This document shows positions 18,083 to 26,896 of a DNA stretch of 64,000 nt, in pieces (the stretch's first letter is position 1; each line of letters opens with the position of its first letter). The position numbers and the translations under genes were made by a program. The notes under the pieces are model-generated. The model searched no databases and was not told the origin of the DNA. It saw nothing but the letters and a program-made list of their open reading frames with translations. The DNA comes from Paenisporosarcina sp. HGH0030 (GTDB taxonomy: Bacteria > Bacillota > Bacilli > Bacillales_A > Planococcaceae), in NCBI RefSeq assembly GCF_000411295.1, contig NZ_KE150421.1, forward strand, positions 1,159,645 to 1,223,644, given 5' to 3'.

Positions 18083-19522
18083 ATGAACTGGATGCCGGAT
18101 AGAAATGCCAAAAAAGCGATCTATAAACAGCTTGCGGAATATATCGAAGCCGGAATTGCGGATGGAACTTTTCCGCATGATGAACCACTTCCGTCGGAAA
18201 GGTTCTTGGCTAAGGAATATAACATTAACCGCAGTACAGTTGTGTCTGCATACGACGAATTGGAATCCAATGGGCTTATCCAAAGAAAAAGAGGAAGCGG
18301 TACAACAATAAATAAAGACATATGGGGGATTACGAAGAAACGGATTCCGAGTTGGAATCGATATATTGAGGCTGGCTCTATATTGCCTAATTTAGCCGTA
18401 ACCCAAAAAATCCGAAAAGAAGTGGCTGATCATAAATTGATCAATTTAGCGAGTGGAGAATTGTCGGAAGACCTCTTCCCACAGGCCACACTGAGAAGCA
18501 TTGCATCAAACAGATCATTTTTCGGAAGCTTGGGCTATGATCACCCTCAAGGGAATGTGATATTAAGAAATACAATTGCAAAACATGTGATTCATCAAAG
18601 GAAAATGGAGGGAACAGATCCGTCCTCAATCCTTATTACCTCTGGTGCACAGCAAGCTTTGCATTTAGTCATCCAATGCCTGTTAAAGCCAGGTGATGCA
18701 GTAGCTATAGAGAATCCATCGTATTCTTACAGTCTCCCTATATTCAAATCTGCAGGTATCAGGACCTATTATTTGCCCATGGACACGGAAGGAATTAATC
18801 CGGATGACTTAGTATCCTTATATAAAAAGCATAAAATCAGAATGATTTTCTTGAATCCCGCTTTCCAAAATCCAACTGGAACATTTCTATCCCAGAGTAG
18901 AAGAAAAGCTGTTTTGGACATATCATCTAAGTACGGAATTCCTATTGTGGAAGATGATCCATACAGTTTATCTTCCTTTAGGGGTGATGAAGTCACCACC
19001 TTAAAGTCGATGGACACCCAAGGGAATGTCCTGTATATAAGTTCATTATCAAAAATCGTGGCTTCCGGATTGAGGATTGGCTGGATCATAGGTCCAAAAG
19101 CGGTGATTGAACGATTGACAGATGCGAAGCAGCAGATTGATTTTGGACATTCGAGTTTCACTCAATGGATTGCAAATGATTTCCTGGAATCAGAAGACTT
19201 TCCTGCACATATAAAAAGGTTAAACATGCAGTTGAAAAAGCGAAGAGATCAAATAGCCAAAAGCCTTGAATTTTTTCTTGGGAAACAAGTCGATTTTCAT
19301 GCTCCCGAAGGAGGAATTCATATCTGGTGCAAGCTGAATATAGAATTTAATGAAATGAAACTGCTGGAAGAATCCATAAAAAGAGGGATTATATTCGTTC
19401 CTGGAACAACAATGGGTTCAGAAAAAGGATATGTCCGTTTTACATTTGCTAGAGAAAATGAAGGAAATATACATGAAGGAATAAAACGATTTGCAGAAGC
19501 CTTGCAAGTGGTTCAAGAGTAA
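18083..19522 (+). CDS. MocR-family transcriptional regulator (GntR HTH fused to aminotransferase-like domain)
   Basis: 479 residues. Residues ~10-75 are a GntR winged helix (LAEYIEAGIADGTFPHDEPL, PSERFLAKEYNINRSTVVSA). A linker leads into a fold-type I aminotransferase domain (~115-475) with TSGAQQALHLVIQCLLKPGD, ENPSYSYSLPIF, NPAFQNPTGT, VEDDPYS and the PLP-lysine region ISSLSKIVASGLRIGWI. MocR proteins usually bind PLP and a small amine ligand and act as regulators, not enzymes. The target is unknown. It is on the opposite strand to its neighbours, in a gap between fapR and recG that is normally short, so it looks like an insertion. AAAGGGG precedes the ATG by 10 bases. Confidence 0.9.
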   Translation: MNWMPDRNAKKAIYKQLAEYIEAGIADGTFPHDEPLPSERFLAKEYNINRSTVVSAYDELESNGLIQRKRGSGTTINKDIWGITKKRIPSWNRYIEAGSILPNLAVTQKIRKEVADHKLINLASGELSEDLFPQATLRSIASNRSFFGSLGYDHPQGNVILRNTIAKHVIHQRKMEGTDPSSILITSGAQQALHLVIQCLLKPGDAVAIENPSYSYSLPIFKSAGIRTYYLPMDTEGINPDDLVSLYKKHKIRMIFLNPAFQNPTGTFLSQSRRKAVLDISSKYGIPIVEDDPYSLSSFRGDEVTTLKSMDTQGNVLYISSLSKIVASGLRIGWIIGPKAVIERLTDAKQQIDFGHSSFTQWIANDFLESEDFPAHIKRLNMQLKKRRDQIAKSLEFFLGKQVDFHAPEGGIHIWCKLNIEFNEMKLLEESIKRGIIFVPGTTMGSEKGYVRFTFARENEGNIHEGIKRFAEALQVVQE

Positions 19523-19733
19523 TTTATTTTTGAAAATAGCACAAAAGTGGATGGTATAATTAATACCGAAATGGATGGTCATAAATTTAGTAAATCCTTT
19601 ATAATTATATGCGATAGGGCAGTAGGAAAAGTAGAAATACATTTTTTATATCATATGTAATCATTTCAATGTTTGAATGTAAGGATATATTCTAAACAAG
19701 GTTTACGATAAAGATGACATTCAAGGAGGAAAT

Positions 19734-19919
19734 ATGAACATTCTCATTTTATTAATTATCGTTTCCATAATTTTGGTAATCGCTCTGGTAAGTACACTTT
19801 TAGTTACAAAAGAAAGAGACGCTGTTTATAGTAGTGAAAAAAGTATGACTAAACTTGGATTGATGTATAGCGCCTTACTTCCACTAATAATTATTGTAGC
19901 GTTGATTTTTTGGTTTTAA
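19734..19919 (+). CDS. Small two-helix membrane protein, function unknown
   Basis: 61 residues. Two hydrophobic helices (LILLIIVSIILVIALVSTLL and ALLPLIIIVALIFWF) flank a short charged loop with VTKERDAVYSSEKSMTK. A perfect AAGGAGGAAAT ribosome site lies directly before the ATG, and a strong terminator follows 40 bp after the stop, so this is very probably a real gene. A weak promoter (TTTCAA, 16 bp, TATATT) lies near 19660-19695. It is 211 bp downstream of the MocR gene and could be its target, but nothing in the sequence proves this. I do not recognise the family. Confidence 0.7.
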   Translation: MNILILLIIVSIILVIALVSTLLVTKERDAVYSSEKSMTKLGLMYSALLPLIIIVALIFWF

Positions 19920-19960
19920 AATAAATACCATTTGAATGGTTTGACTATTCAACATGGAGA

Positions 19961-19996
19961 AATCGCACAGGAAAATGCTCCTGTGCGATTTTTTGC
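19961..19996 (+). terminator. Rho-independent terminator after the small membrane gene
   Basis: Plus strand: AATCGCACAGGA, loop AAATGC, TCCTGTGCGATT, then a run of T. A perfect 12-bp stem with a six-base loop. Confidence 0.92.
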
Positions 19997-20176
19997 GTAC
20001 AATGTAGTTCGACTCGAGTCACCACGCTAATAATTAATGGCTTTGGCGCATAGCAAGCCGCAAGAATGAAAATGGTCAAAGGTAGTTTGACCTGCAGCTT
20101 GTTGACAAAAGAATAATAATTAATCTAAAAGTATAAAAATTGAGTTCTTATTTTTTGCACTCTATCGAAATAGATT

Positions 20177-20308
20177 GTGGTCGGCTATATCTTTCGCTTT
20201 CCGCGGACGAAACGCTAGCCTCCTCGGTTCAACTGTCTATGACAGCTGAGCCTGTGGGGTCTAACTTGTTTCGTTTTTCCGCAGGAGTCTTCAGAAATAG
20301 CCAACCAC
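20177..20308 (-). repeat. Dispersed structured intergenic repeat, copy 1
   Basis: About 132 bp bounded by inverted ends (GTGGTCGGCTAT at left, ATAGCCAACCAC at right). Inside are GACTCCTGCGG, GAGGAGGCT and CCGCGGAAAGCG (minus-strand reading), the CGAAAC/GTTTCG pair and a 9-bp hairpin around TCAACTGTC/GACAGCTGA. The same order of conserved blocks occurs at 24187-24354. It looks like a widespread Bacillales intergenic repeat that I know by its GC-rich conserved blocks; the identification is from memory. The rest of 19997-20447 holds only the fragment listed next. Confidence 0.7.
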
Positions 20309-20359
20309 CTTCCAACTTATATATTTTACAGAGACACGATTACAGAAGCAATTTCTTTT

Positions 20360-20445
20360 GATTGGAGTGGAGGCGACTTGTTGGCATGCGGTACGTGCGG
20401 CATGCGCAAATGGACGATAAACAACCATACCATTTAACAGAGCTT
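20360..20445 (+). repeat. Partial second copy of the intergenic repeat family
   Basis: Begins GATTGGAGTGGAGGCGACT and ends with TTTAACAGAGCTT at 20433-20445. The same 13-base end occurs at 24629-24641. The middle (GCATGC...GCATGC hairpin, 20383-20405) is shortened. It lies directly after the recG stop in the antisense direction. Confidence 0.5.
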
Positions 20446-20447
20446 AA

Positions 20448-22496
20448 TTAATCAATCCGTTCTCCATCCATGGCACCAGATTTTTCCAAGTAGTTCCGCA
20501 AACACTTTGTCTCATCACTTGTCCAAAATTCATCTGAGGAAATAAATCTTTCAGCGTCTTGTCTTGCAGTTTCTAGTGCACGGTAGTCATGGACGAGGTC
20601 TGCCATCTTGAACTCTGGCATCCCGCTTTGTTTCCGACCGAAAAAATCACCTGCTCCACGAAGTTCCAGATCTTTTTCAGCAAGTTTGAATCCATCATTG
20701 GTTTCTGTCATTGACGTCATTCGTTCTTTACCTTCCTCGGATTTCGGATCAGCCAATAAAATACAATAGGACTGTTCAGAGCCACGCCCTACACGACCGC
20801 GAAGCTGATGAAGTTGGGCCAAACCAAAACGTTCTGCATCATAAATAACCATAAACGTGGCATTCGGAACATTCACCCCTACTTCTACTACTGTAGTGGA
20901 TACGAGAACTTGAACTTCCCCATCACTGAATGCCCTCATCACTTCATCTTTTTCACTCGAATGCAAACGGCCATGCATCAGACCTACCTTATATTTCTGA
21001 TGGAAAATGGAAGACAATTGTTCGTAAACTTCCACTGCATTCTGCACATCCAGTTTATCCGATTCTTCAATGAGTGGACAAATGACGTAGGCTTGTCTAC
21101 CAGCTTGAAGTTCTACCACCATGCGTTTAATGATTTGATCAAAAAGCTCCTTTTTAACCCAATGCGTTTCAATCTCTTTTCGCCCAGCTGGCATTTCATC
21201 AATAATGGATACATCCATTTCACCAAAAGCTGTAATCGCCAGTGTGCGGGGAATCGGTGTTGCCGTCATGAATAATACATCCGGGTTCATTCCTTTGTCC
21301 CGCAGCACCCTACGCTGTTCCACACCGAATCTATGTTGTTCATCGGTAATGACGAGACCAAGTTTCTTAAATTCTACGTCCGGCTGAATAAGTGCGTGTG
21401 TTCCTATGAGCAAGTCAATCTCCCCATTTTGAAGTTGCTCCAGTAAAATTCTTCTTGCTTTTGTTTTGGTGGAACCGGTTAATAGTGCCATACGTATCCC
21501 CAGAGGTGACAACCAATCATGGAGTGACGCGGCATGTTGCTCTGCCAAAATTTCCGTTGGAGCCATCATGGCGCCCTGGTAGCCTGCGGTAATCACTGCA
21601 TACAAACCAATCGCAGCAACAACCGTTTTACCCGAACCAACATCACCTTGAAGCAAGCGGTTCATACGGTGTGGCTCTTTTAAATCTTTACATATTTCAT
21701 TGACTACCCGCTTTTGAGCATTCGTCAGTTCGTATGGAAGTGCAGCAATTAAGTCTTTTAATTTCTGGACATCATAGGCAATGGAGAGCCCTTTATTTTG
21801 TTCTTTACGCGCTTTTTTTATCGCTTGCATTTTCAATTGGAACTGCAATAATTCTTCATAAACAAATCGTCTGCGTGCCTGTTTCACATGTTCGGCAGAT
21901 TTCGGGAAGTGTATCCCTTCCAGCGCTTCATGCACTGGTAAAAGTTTATAAGTTTCTCTTAAGCTATGTGGCAGACATTCTTCTAAATCGTTTGCCACTT
22001 CCTGCAAAGCCTGATGCATAAATTTACGGAAAGTTTTTTGATGAAGAGATCCTTTCAGGCTATACATGGGCTCAAAATCCACATTGTCCGTTTTGGGTCC
22101 TGGCGAAAAATTGGATACGCTGATCGCCTGACGACCTCGATCCCATTTACCTGTTACCGTTATGATTTGACCGCTGGTTATTTTATTCTTCAAGTATGCC
22201 TGATTAAAAAAGACCACTTTAATTAAATGTGGTCCTACGAGAAGTCTAATTTGCATACGAGATTTGTTTTTCCCTAAAAAAAGAACGGAAGGTTCACTTT
22301 CGACCCTTCCCTCCACTGTTATCCGTTCATTATGTGGTGTTTCTGAGATGTTTTTTAAACGAAAATCTTCATGACGATATGGAAATGTCATGACTAAATC
22401 CAGTAAAGTAACAATGCCCATGTCATTCAGTGTTTTTTCTGTTTCGCCACCAATACCTTTTAAACTACTGACTGCCTGAAGTGCTTTATCAGACAC
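20448..22496 (-). CDS. recG: ATP-dependent DNA helicase RecG
   Basis: Remodels stalled replication forks and branch-migrates Holliday junctions. 682 residues: an N-terminal OB-fold wedge domain, then helicase motif I (LLQGDVGSGKTVVAAI), motif II DEQH (LVITDEQHRFGVEQRR), motif III FMTATPIPRTLA, and motif VI HQLRGRVGRGSEQSYC. Start is GTG, overlapping the sdaAA stop by eight bases with a weak AAAGG site, so translation probably depends on coupling. Confidence 0.96.
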   Translation of the reverse strand: MSDKALQAVSSLKGIGGETEKTLNDMGIVTLLDLVMTFPYRHEDFRLKNISETPHNERITVEGRVESEPSVLFLGKNKSRMQIRLLVGPHLIKVVFFNQAYLKNKITSGQIITVTGKWDRGRQAISVSNFSPGPKTDNVDFEPMYSLKGSLHQKTFRKFMHQALQEVANDLEECLPHSLRETYKLLPVHEALEGIHFPKSAEHVKQARRRFVYEELLQFQLKMQAIKKARKEQNKGLSIAYDVQKLKDLIAALPYELTNAQKRVVNEICKDLKEPHRMNRLLQGDVGSGKTVVAAIGLYAVITAGYQGAMMAPTEILAEQHAASLHDWLSPLGIRMALLTGSTKTKARRILLEQLQNGEIDLLIGTHALIQPDVEFKKLGLVITDEQHRFGVEQRRVLRDKGMNPDVLFMTATPIPRTLAITAFGEMDVSIIDEMPAGRKEIETHWVKKELFDQIIKRMVVELQAGRQAYVICPLIEESDKLDVQNAVEVYEQLSSIFHQKYKVGLMHGRLHSSEKDEVMRAFSDGEVQVLVSTTVVEVGVNVPNATFMVIYDAERFGLAQLHQLRGRVGRGSEQSYCILLADPKSEEGKERMTSMTETNDGFKLAEKDLELRGAGDFFGRKQSGMPEFKMADLVHDYRALETARQDAERFISSDEFWTSDETKCLRNYLEKSGAMDGERID

Positions 22497-23385
22497 CTTT
22501 TACAAATTCAGCACCAAAGATTCTTTCTGCTAGTGCTCTTCCTGTAGGTGTCGCAGCTAAACCGCCCTGCGCAGTTTCTTTTAATGCAGTTGGCATTGTT
22601 TGACCAATTTTAAACATGGCATCAATAACTTCATCACAAGGTATACGGCTAGTCACGCCTGCTAGAGCCATATCTGCAGCAACCAATGCGTTTGCAGCTC
22701 CCATCGCATTGCGTTTAACACATGGAACTTCTACTAATCCCGCAACAGGATCACAGACTAGACCCAGCATATTCTTCATCGTTATCGCAAAAGCTTCCGA
22801 ACATTGCTGTGGAGTACCGCCGGACATTTCAACAATCGCTGCCGCTGCCATCGCCGCTGCTGATCCTACTTCCGCCTGACATCCTCCAGCAGCTCCTGAA
22901 ATGGATGCATTGTTAGCTACCACGAATCCAAAAGCTCCTGAAGTGAACAAGTAACGTATCATTTCTTCACGTGTAGGATTCAATTGATTTTGCACAGCGA
23001 ATAAAGTACCAGGCACTACGCCTGCTGAACCTGCAGTCGGTGTTGCACAAATCGTCCCCATAGCCGCATTTACTTCGTTAGTTGCTACAGCTTTACTAAC
23101 TGCATCAATCAACAATGTGCCAGAAAGCGTTTTGCCTTTTTTCATGTAATTTTGAAGTAGCACTGCGTCTCCTCCAGTTAAACCTGAAGTGGATTGAACG
23201 CCTTTCAATCCTTTTTCAACTGCTTCTTCCATGACCGTCAAGTTGCGGTCCATTTGATTCATGATGTCTTCACGGCTTCTTCGTGTAACCAACATTTCCT
23301 GCTCAATCATCAACTCAGAAATCAATTTATTTTCACTGTTAGCCAAAGCGACCAATTCTTTTACATTACGAAATAGAACATTCAT
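22489..23385 (-). CDS. sdaAA: L-serine dehydratase, alpha subunit
   Basis: Iron-sulfur L-serine deaminase subunit; with SdaAB converts serine to pyruvate and ammonia. The 298-residue chain contains GTICATPTAGSAGVVPGTL, ISGAAGGCQAEVGSAAAMA and MLGLVCDPVAGLVEVPC, whose cysteines bind the 4Fe-4S cluster. It follows sdaAB by 13 bases. The pair beside recG is typical of Bacillales. Confidence 0.96.
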   Translation of the reverse strand: MNVLFRNVKELVALANSENKLISELMIEQEMLVTRRSREDIMNQMDRNLTVMEEAVEKGLKGVQSTSGLTGGDAVLLQNYMKKGKTLSGTLLIDAVSKAVATNEVNAAMGTICATPTAGSAGVVPGTLFAVQNQLNPTREEMIRYLFTSGAFGFVVANNASISGAAGGCQAEVGSAAAMAAAAIVEMSGGTPQQCSEAFAITMKNMLGLVCDPVAGLVEVPCVKRNAMGAANALVAADMALAGVTSRIPCDEVIDAMFKIGQTMPTALKETAQGGLAATPTGRALAERIFGAEFVKGV

Positions 23386-23398
23386 TTATATAACTCCT

Positions 23399-24061
23399 TT
23401 AATCTGCAATTTTCGTTACTTGTGTGATATAAGGCAATTGTGAGATTTGCAATAACACATGATCTTCGATTGGCTCGTCCACTTCAATAACCATTAACGC
23501 CCTCTGACCTTGCTCTTTTCTAGACACTTCCATATGTCCAATATTGATATTTTGTTCCGCCAGACAGCTTGCTACTTTTGCAATACTCCCTGGTTTATCA
23601 TCATGTACAACTAAAATTGCAGAATGATTTCCTGATAAGCGAAGCGGGAAACCATTTAATTCACTGATTTCGATTTTTCCGCCACCAATGGAAATGCCGA
23701 TTAGTTCCATTTCGCCTGAATCGTCGCCAATGACAATACGTGCTGTATTGGGATGCTCAGTGTGACCGCTTTCTGGGATGAATTCAAATGTCATGCCAAT
23801 ATCTTTTGCCAGCTCAAACGAAGTTTTGATGCGTTCATCAAACGTGTCAAAACCAAGTAATCCCCCAACAATGGCAATGTCTGTCCCGTGCCCTTTGTAT
23901 GTTTCGGCAAAAGAGCCATATAAATAAATTTTTGCCCACTTTGGCTGTCTGCCAAATAATTCGCGGGTCACCAGACCAATTCTTGCTGCACCTGCTGTAT
24001 GTGAAGATGAAGGGCCAATCATGACTGGACCAATAATATCAAAGACTGATTTAAACTTCAT
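23399..24061 (-). CDS. sdaAB: L-serine dehydratase, beta subunit
   Basis: Partner of SdaAA. The 220-residue protein begins MKFKSVFDIIGPVMIGPSS with SSHTAGAARIG, the SDH beta signature, and ends in an ACT domain (VHDDKPGSIAKVASCLAEQN) that binds serine or another amino acid. A longer open frame exists upstream, but AAGGGG lies eight bases before this ATG. First gene of sdaAB-sdaAA-recG, with its own promoter. Confidence 0.95.
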   Translation of the reverse strand: MKFKSVFDIIGPVMIGPSSSHTAGAARIGLVTRELFGRQPKWAKIYLYGSFAETYKGHGTDIAIVGGLLGFDTFDERIKTSFELAKDIGMTFEFIPESGHTEHPNTARIVIGDDSGEMELIGISIGGGKIEISELNGFPLRLSGNHSAILVVHDDKPGSIAKVASCLAEQNINIGHMEVSRKEQGQRALMVIEVDEPIEDHVLLQISQLPYITQVTKIAD

Positions 24062-24095
24062 TTTAATAACCCCTTTGTTTCGAATTTCTACTAAC

Positions 24096-24124
24096 AGTTT
24101 ACAATATAAGTGCACATTAAACAA
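24096..24124 (-). promoter_or_regulatory. Probable sigmaA promoter of sdaAB-sdaAA-recG
   Basis: Minus strand -35 TTGTTT (24119-24124), 17-bp spacer, -10 TAAACT (24096-24101), about 35 bp before sdaAB. Confidence 0.55.
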
Positions 24125-24186
24125 AAGTAATAGAATCCGCTTACATTTATGTGTCAAGCCATGTTAAATATTGCTGTTGAGATTCC

Positions 24187-24354
24187 GCAAAATAGCTACG
24201 CTTTCTTAGGGCGAGCGTCAAGACTCCTCAGGCCAACAGGATGTTGGTCACGAAGGCGTTGCCACACGAAGTGCGTACTTAGTCTTCGTTCTTATGTTCG
24301 CTTCTGCGGGGTCTCGACTGTTTCGCTATCCCTCAGGAGTCTTCGCTGTTTTGG
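24187..24354 (-). repeat. Dispersed structured intergenic repeat, copy 2
   Basis: About 168 bp with inverted ends (GCAAAATAGC and GCTGTTTTGG) and the same conserved blocks as copy 1 in the same order: GAAGACTCCTGAGGGATAGC, GACCCCGCAG, GAGGAGTCT, and GAAAGCGTAGC (minus-strand reading). It has extra internal hairpin sequence (CCAACAGGATGTTGG) that copy 1 lacks. Confidence 0.68.
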
Positions 24355-24372
24355 ATCCTGTAGTTACTCGTC

Positions 24373-24406
24373 GGAAAGATATTGGCCATTCGTCCAATAT
24401 CTTTCC
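24373..24406. repeat. Perfect 13-bp inverted repeat
   Basis: GGAAAGATATTGG and CCAATATCTTTCC flank an eight-base loop. No T-run follows on either strand, so it is not a terminator. It sits between repeat copy 2 and the next hairpin. Confidence 0.6.
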
Positions 24407-24443
24407 TGCGGGTTAAGCATGTCCAAGTGAGAATCCACAGAGA

Positions 24444-24477
24444 ACGAATTGTGCAAAATTGCTTTTGTACAATTCGT
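24444..24477. repeat. 15-bp inverted repeat
   Basis: ACGAATTGTGCAAAA pairs with TTTTGTACAATTCGT around TTGC, with one G-U pair. It is free of a following T-run and lies in the non-coding gap 24125-24686. Confidence 0.6.
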
Positions 24478-24608
24478 TTGCGACGAAGATAGCGTACCTA
24501 TGCAACGCACTTTCATGTTTCGAAGCTAGTAGAGCGATGTAGAAACAGGAGCACAGATTTTTTCGCGTGAGGAGGCTCACGAACTGCACGCAGAATGCGT
24601 CCGCTCGT

Positions 24609-24641
24609 AACGGAAATCAATAGTCTAGTTTAACAGAGCTT
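24609..24641 (+). repeat. End segment shared with the repeat fragment near recG
   Basis: AACGGAAATCAA followed by TTTAACAGAGCTT. The latter 13 bases are identical at 20433-20445, suggesting the right end of one repeat family that was deposited on both sides of recG-sdaA. Confidence 0.45.
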
Positions 24642-24644
24642 TGT

Positions 24645-24682
24645 ATAAAAAAGCAGTGAACCGAATTGATTCACTGCTTTTG
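24645..24682 (-). terminator. Rho-independent terminator after fakA
   Basis: Minus strand AAAGCAGTGAATC pairs with TTCACTGCTTT around a short AT loop, then a T-run. It lies 5 bp beyond the fakA stop. Confidence 0.85.
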
Positions 24683-24686
24683 TGTA

Positions 24687-26354
24687 TTATTCTACTGAGA
24701 TGATGTATGGATATAACGGTTGTTTCCCATTATAAACTTCCACATCTGCATGAGAGAATTTCTCTTCTACAAATGCAGCCAACTCGTTGGCATCGACTTC
24801 CGTAACGTCTTCGCCGTAAATGATGGTAATGATTTCTGCATCTTCATCAACCATATCCTTGAGAAGTGTTTGAGAAACTTCTTCGAGTGAAGGTGTGGCA
24901 AGAATAATCTTCCCTTCTGAAATCGCCATGAAGTCATCCTTCTGGATTTCAACACCATCGATGGAAGTATCACGAACCGCAAACGTTACTTGGCCAGTTT
25001 TGACGTGTGCAAAAGCTTCAGTCATTGTTGCTTTGTTGTCTTCAACAGAAGCTTCCGGATTGAATGCTAACAATGCCGCCATTCCTTGAGGAACAGATTT
25101 TGTTGGTACTACTGCCGCTTCAATACCCATCACTTCTGCAGCTTGCTCAGCTGCCATGATTATATTTTTGTTGTTCGGCAAAATAAGAACTCTTTCAGCG
25201 CCAACCGCTTCAATCGCTTTGACGATATCTTCCGTAGAAGGGTTCATTGTTTGACCGCCCTCAATGACTGCACTTGCACCTACACTTTTCAGAAGTTCGG
25301 AAATTCCTTCACCCATCGCAACGGTAACCACTGCATACGGATGTTTTTTTGCAGGAGCGGCAGTCGGTTGATCTTTTTTGTAATCATCTCCAACAATTTC
25401 AGCATGCTGCTGACGCATGTTTTCAATCTTGATTTTGATAAGATCGCCATATTTCTGACCATAGCTTAAACAATTACCAGGTTGTTCAGAGTGGATATGT
25501 ACCTTTGCAATCTCGTCATCCGAAATAACCAGCAATGAATCACCGAATTGACTCAAACCTTCGCGGAAGTCATTTTCATTGAAAGGATGTTCTGCTACTT
25601 TTTCTGGAATGAATTTCACCATGAACTCCGTACAGTATCCAAATTCAATGTCCGATGTATCCATGAAGCCCTGAACATTTTTATGATGTTCCGCACTTAC
25701 AAGATCATCCATTGAATAAGCAGAGGTCTTCTCAGGTAATTTCTCGCCTTTCATCGAAGCAATGAAACCTTCATAAACGAACACAAGACCTTGTCCACCA
25801 GAATCAACTACACCAACTTCCTTTAATACCGGAAGTAAATCAGGCGTACGTGCCAAAGACGCTTTTGCTTCTTTAAGCAACTCATCCATCACAACAATGA
25901 CATCGTCTTCATGTTCTGCAACTTCAACCGCTTTTTTAGCAGAATCTTTTGCTACGGTCAAAATAGTTCCTTCCACTGGTTTCATGACTGCTTTATAAGC
26001 CATATCCACACCATGTTGGAATGCGTGGGCAAACTCTTTTGCCGTCAAAGATGATTTAGTTTCAACATCTTTTCCGAATCCACGGAAAAGTTGGGATAAA
26101 ATAACGCCCGAGTTCCCACGGGCACCCATCAACAATCCTTTTGATAGTGCTTGTGCTGTTTTTCCAATATGAGCAACTGCATGTGCTTCTGTTTCTTTTG
26201 CTCCAGAAGACATGGATAAGTTCATGTTCGTTCCCGTGTCACCATCGGGAACAGGAAAGACGTTTAGCGCATCCACATAATCTGCATTCTGAAATAGATG
26301 ATGGGCACCCATTTTCACCATTTCTGCAAATTGAATTCCGTCTAAAGACTTCAT
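24687..26354 (-). CDS. fakA: Fatty acid kinase ATP-binding subunit FakA (YloV)
   Basis: Phosphorylates fatty acids held by FakB proteins, feeding exogenous fatty acids into phospholipid synthesis. 555 residues: an N-terminal DhaL-like kinase domain with NVFPVPDGDTGTNMNLSMSS (metal-binding Asp residues) and LLMGARGNSGVILSQLFRGF, a middle zinc-binding region and a C-terminal FakB-binding domain. AGGAGG lies nine bases before the ATG. Coupled with asp23 by a 16-bp gap. Confidence 0.95.
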   Translation of the reverse strand: MKSLDGIQFAEMVKMGAHHLFQNADYVDALNVFPVPDGDTGTNMNLSMSSGAKETEAHAVAHIGKTAQALSKGLLMGARGNSGVILSQLFRGFGKDVETKSSLTAKEFAHAFQHGVDMAYKAVMKPVEGTILTVAKDSAKKAVEVAEHEDDVIVVMDELLKEAKASLARTPDLLPVLKEVGVVDSGGQGLVFVYEGFIASMKGEKLPEKTSAYSMDDLVSAEHHKNVQGFMDTSDIEFGYCTEFMVKFIPEKVAEHPFNENDFREGLSQFGDSLLVISDDEIAKVHIHSEQPGNCLSYGQKYGDLIKIKIENMRQQHAEIVGDDYKKDQPTAAPAKKHPYAVVTVAMGEGISELLKSVGASAVIEGGQTMNPSTEDIVKAIEAVGAERVLILPNNKNIIMAAEQAAEVMGIEAAVVPTKSVPQGMAALLAFNPEASVEDNKATMTEAFAHVKTGQVTFAVRDTSIDGVEIQKDDFMAISEGKIILATPSLEEVSQTLLKDMVDEDAEIITIIYGEDVTEVDANELAAFVEEKFSHADVEVYNGKQPLYPYIISVE

Positions 26355-26370
26355 ATCCTACTTCCTCCTC

Positions 26371-26733
26371 TTATGGGTTCGTAACACGAACTCCTTGAAC
26401 GTAAATATTTACTGATTTCACTGCTAGTCCTAATGTCTTATTTAATGTGTATTTAACTTTCGATTGAACTTGATAAGCTACTTCTGACACTTTAGTGCCG
26501 TAGCTGATGATGATGTACATATCTATGTGAAGATCCTCGCCATTTTGGCGTACAAGTACACCCTTAGCAAAATTTTCTTTACGTAAAATATCCGTTAAAC
26601 CATCTCGAATTTGGTGTTTAGTAGCCATTCCTACAATTCCATAACACTCAATAGCTGCTCCACCTGCAATTTGGGCAACGACGTCATTTGAAATATCAAT
26701 TTGACCGAATTCGTTTTTTAACTCAATTGACAT
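26371..26733 (-). CDS. yloU: Asp23/Gls24 family envelope stress protein (YloU)
   Basis: 120 residues with the family core EFGQIDISNDVVAQIAGGAA, IECYGIVGMA, and NIYVQGVRV at the C terminus. Homologues are membrane-associated proteins linked to cell-envelope stress; the exact role is unclear. It is transcribed with fakA, away from rpmB. The AGGAGGCATAC region precedes the ATG. A weak TTTTAT-17-TACAAT promoter lies just upstream (about 26770-26800). Confidence 0.92.
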   Translation of the reverse strand: MSIELKNEFGQIDISNDVVAQIAGGAAIECYGIVGMATKHQIRDGLTDILRKENFAKGVLVRQNGEDLHIDMYIIISYGTKVSEVAYQVQSKVKYTLNKTLGLAVKSVNIYVQGVRVTNP

Positions 26734-26867
26734 AGAGTATGCCTCCTTATAAGTCCTTTTTGACTACCCATTATTGTACTACACAAAGTCCTTTAATAAA
26801 AGAAAACGTTAACATCTCCTGCATTTGTCTGTAAAGGCTTTTTTCTTGAAAGAGGGGTTAAAACTTG

Positions 26868-26896
26868 TTGCAAAGAAATTTACTATATGTTAAATT
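26868..26896 (+). promoter_or_regulatory. SigmaA promoter of rpmB
   Basis: -35 TTGCAA (26868-26873), 17-bp spacer, -10 TAAATT (26891-26896). A short CTGAAA/TTTCAG hairpin lies between it and the ribosome site. Confidence 0.65.

Noticed and set aside
20140-20361. Plus-strand open frame of 73 codons
   Set aside because: Covers repeat copy 1; no start signal and no recognisable protein.
24149-24430. Plus-strand open frame of 93 codons rich in Cys, Arg and Ser
   Set aside because: Covers the structured repeat copy 2 and its hairpins; no ribosome site; composition reflects repeat sequence.
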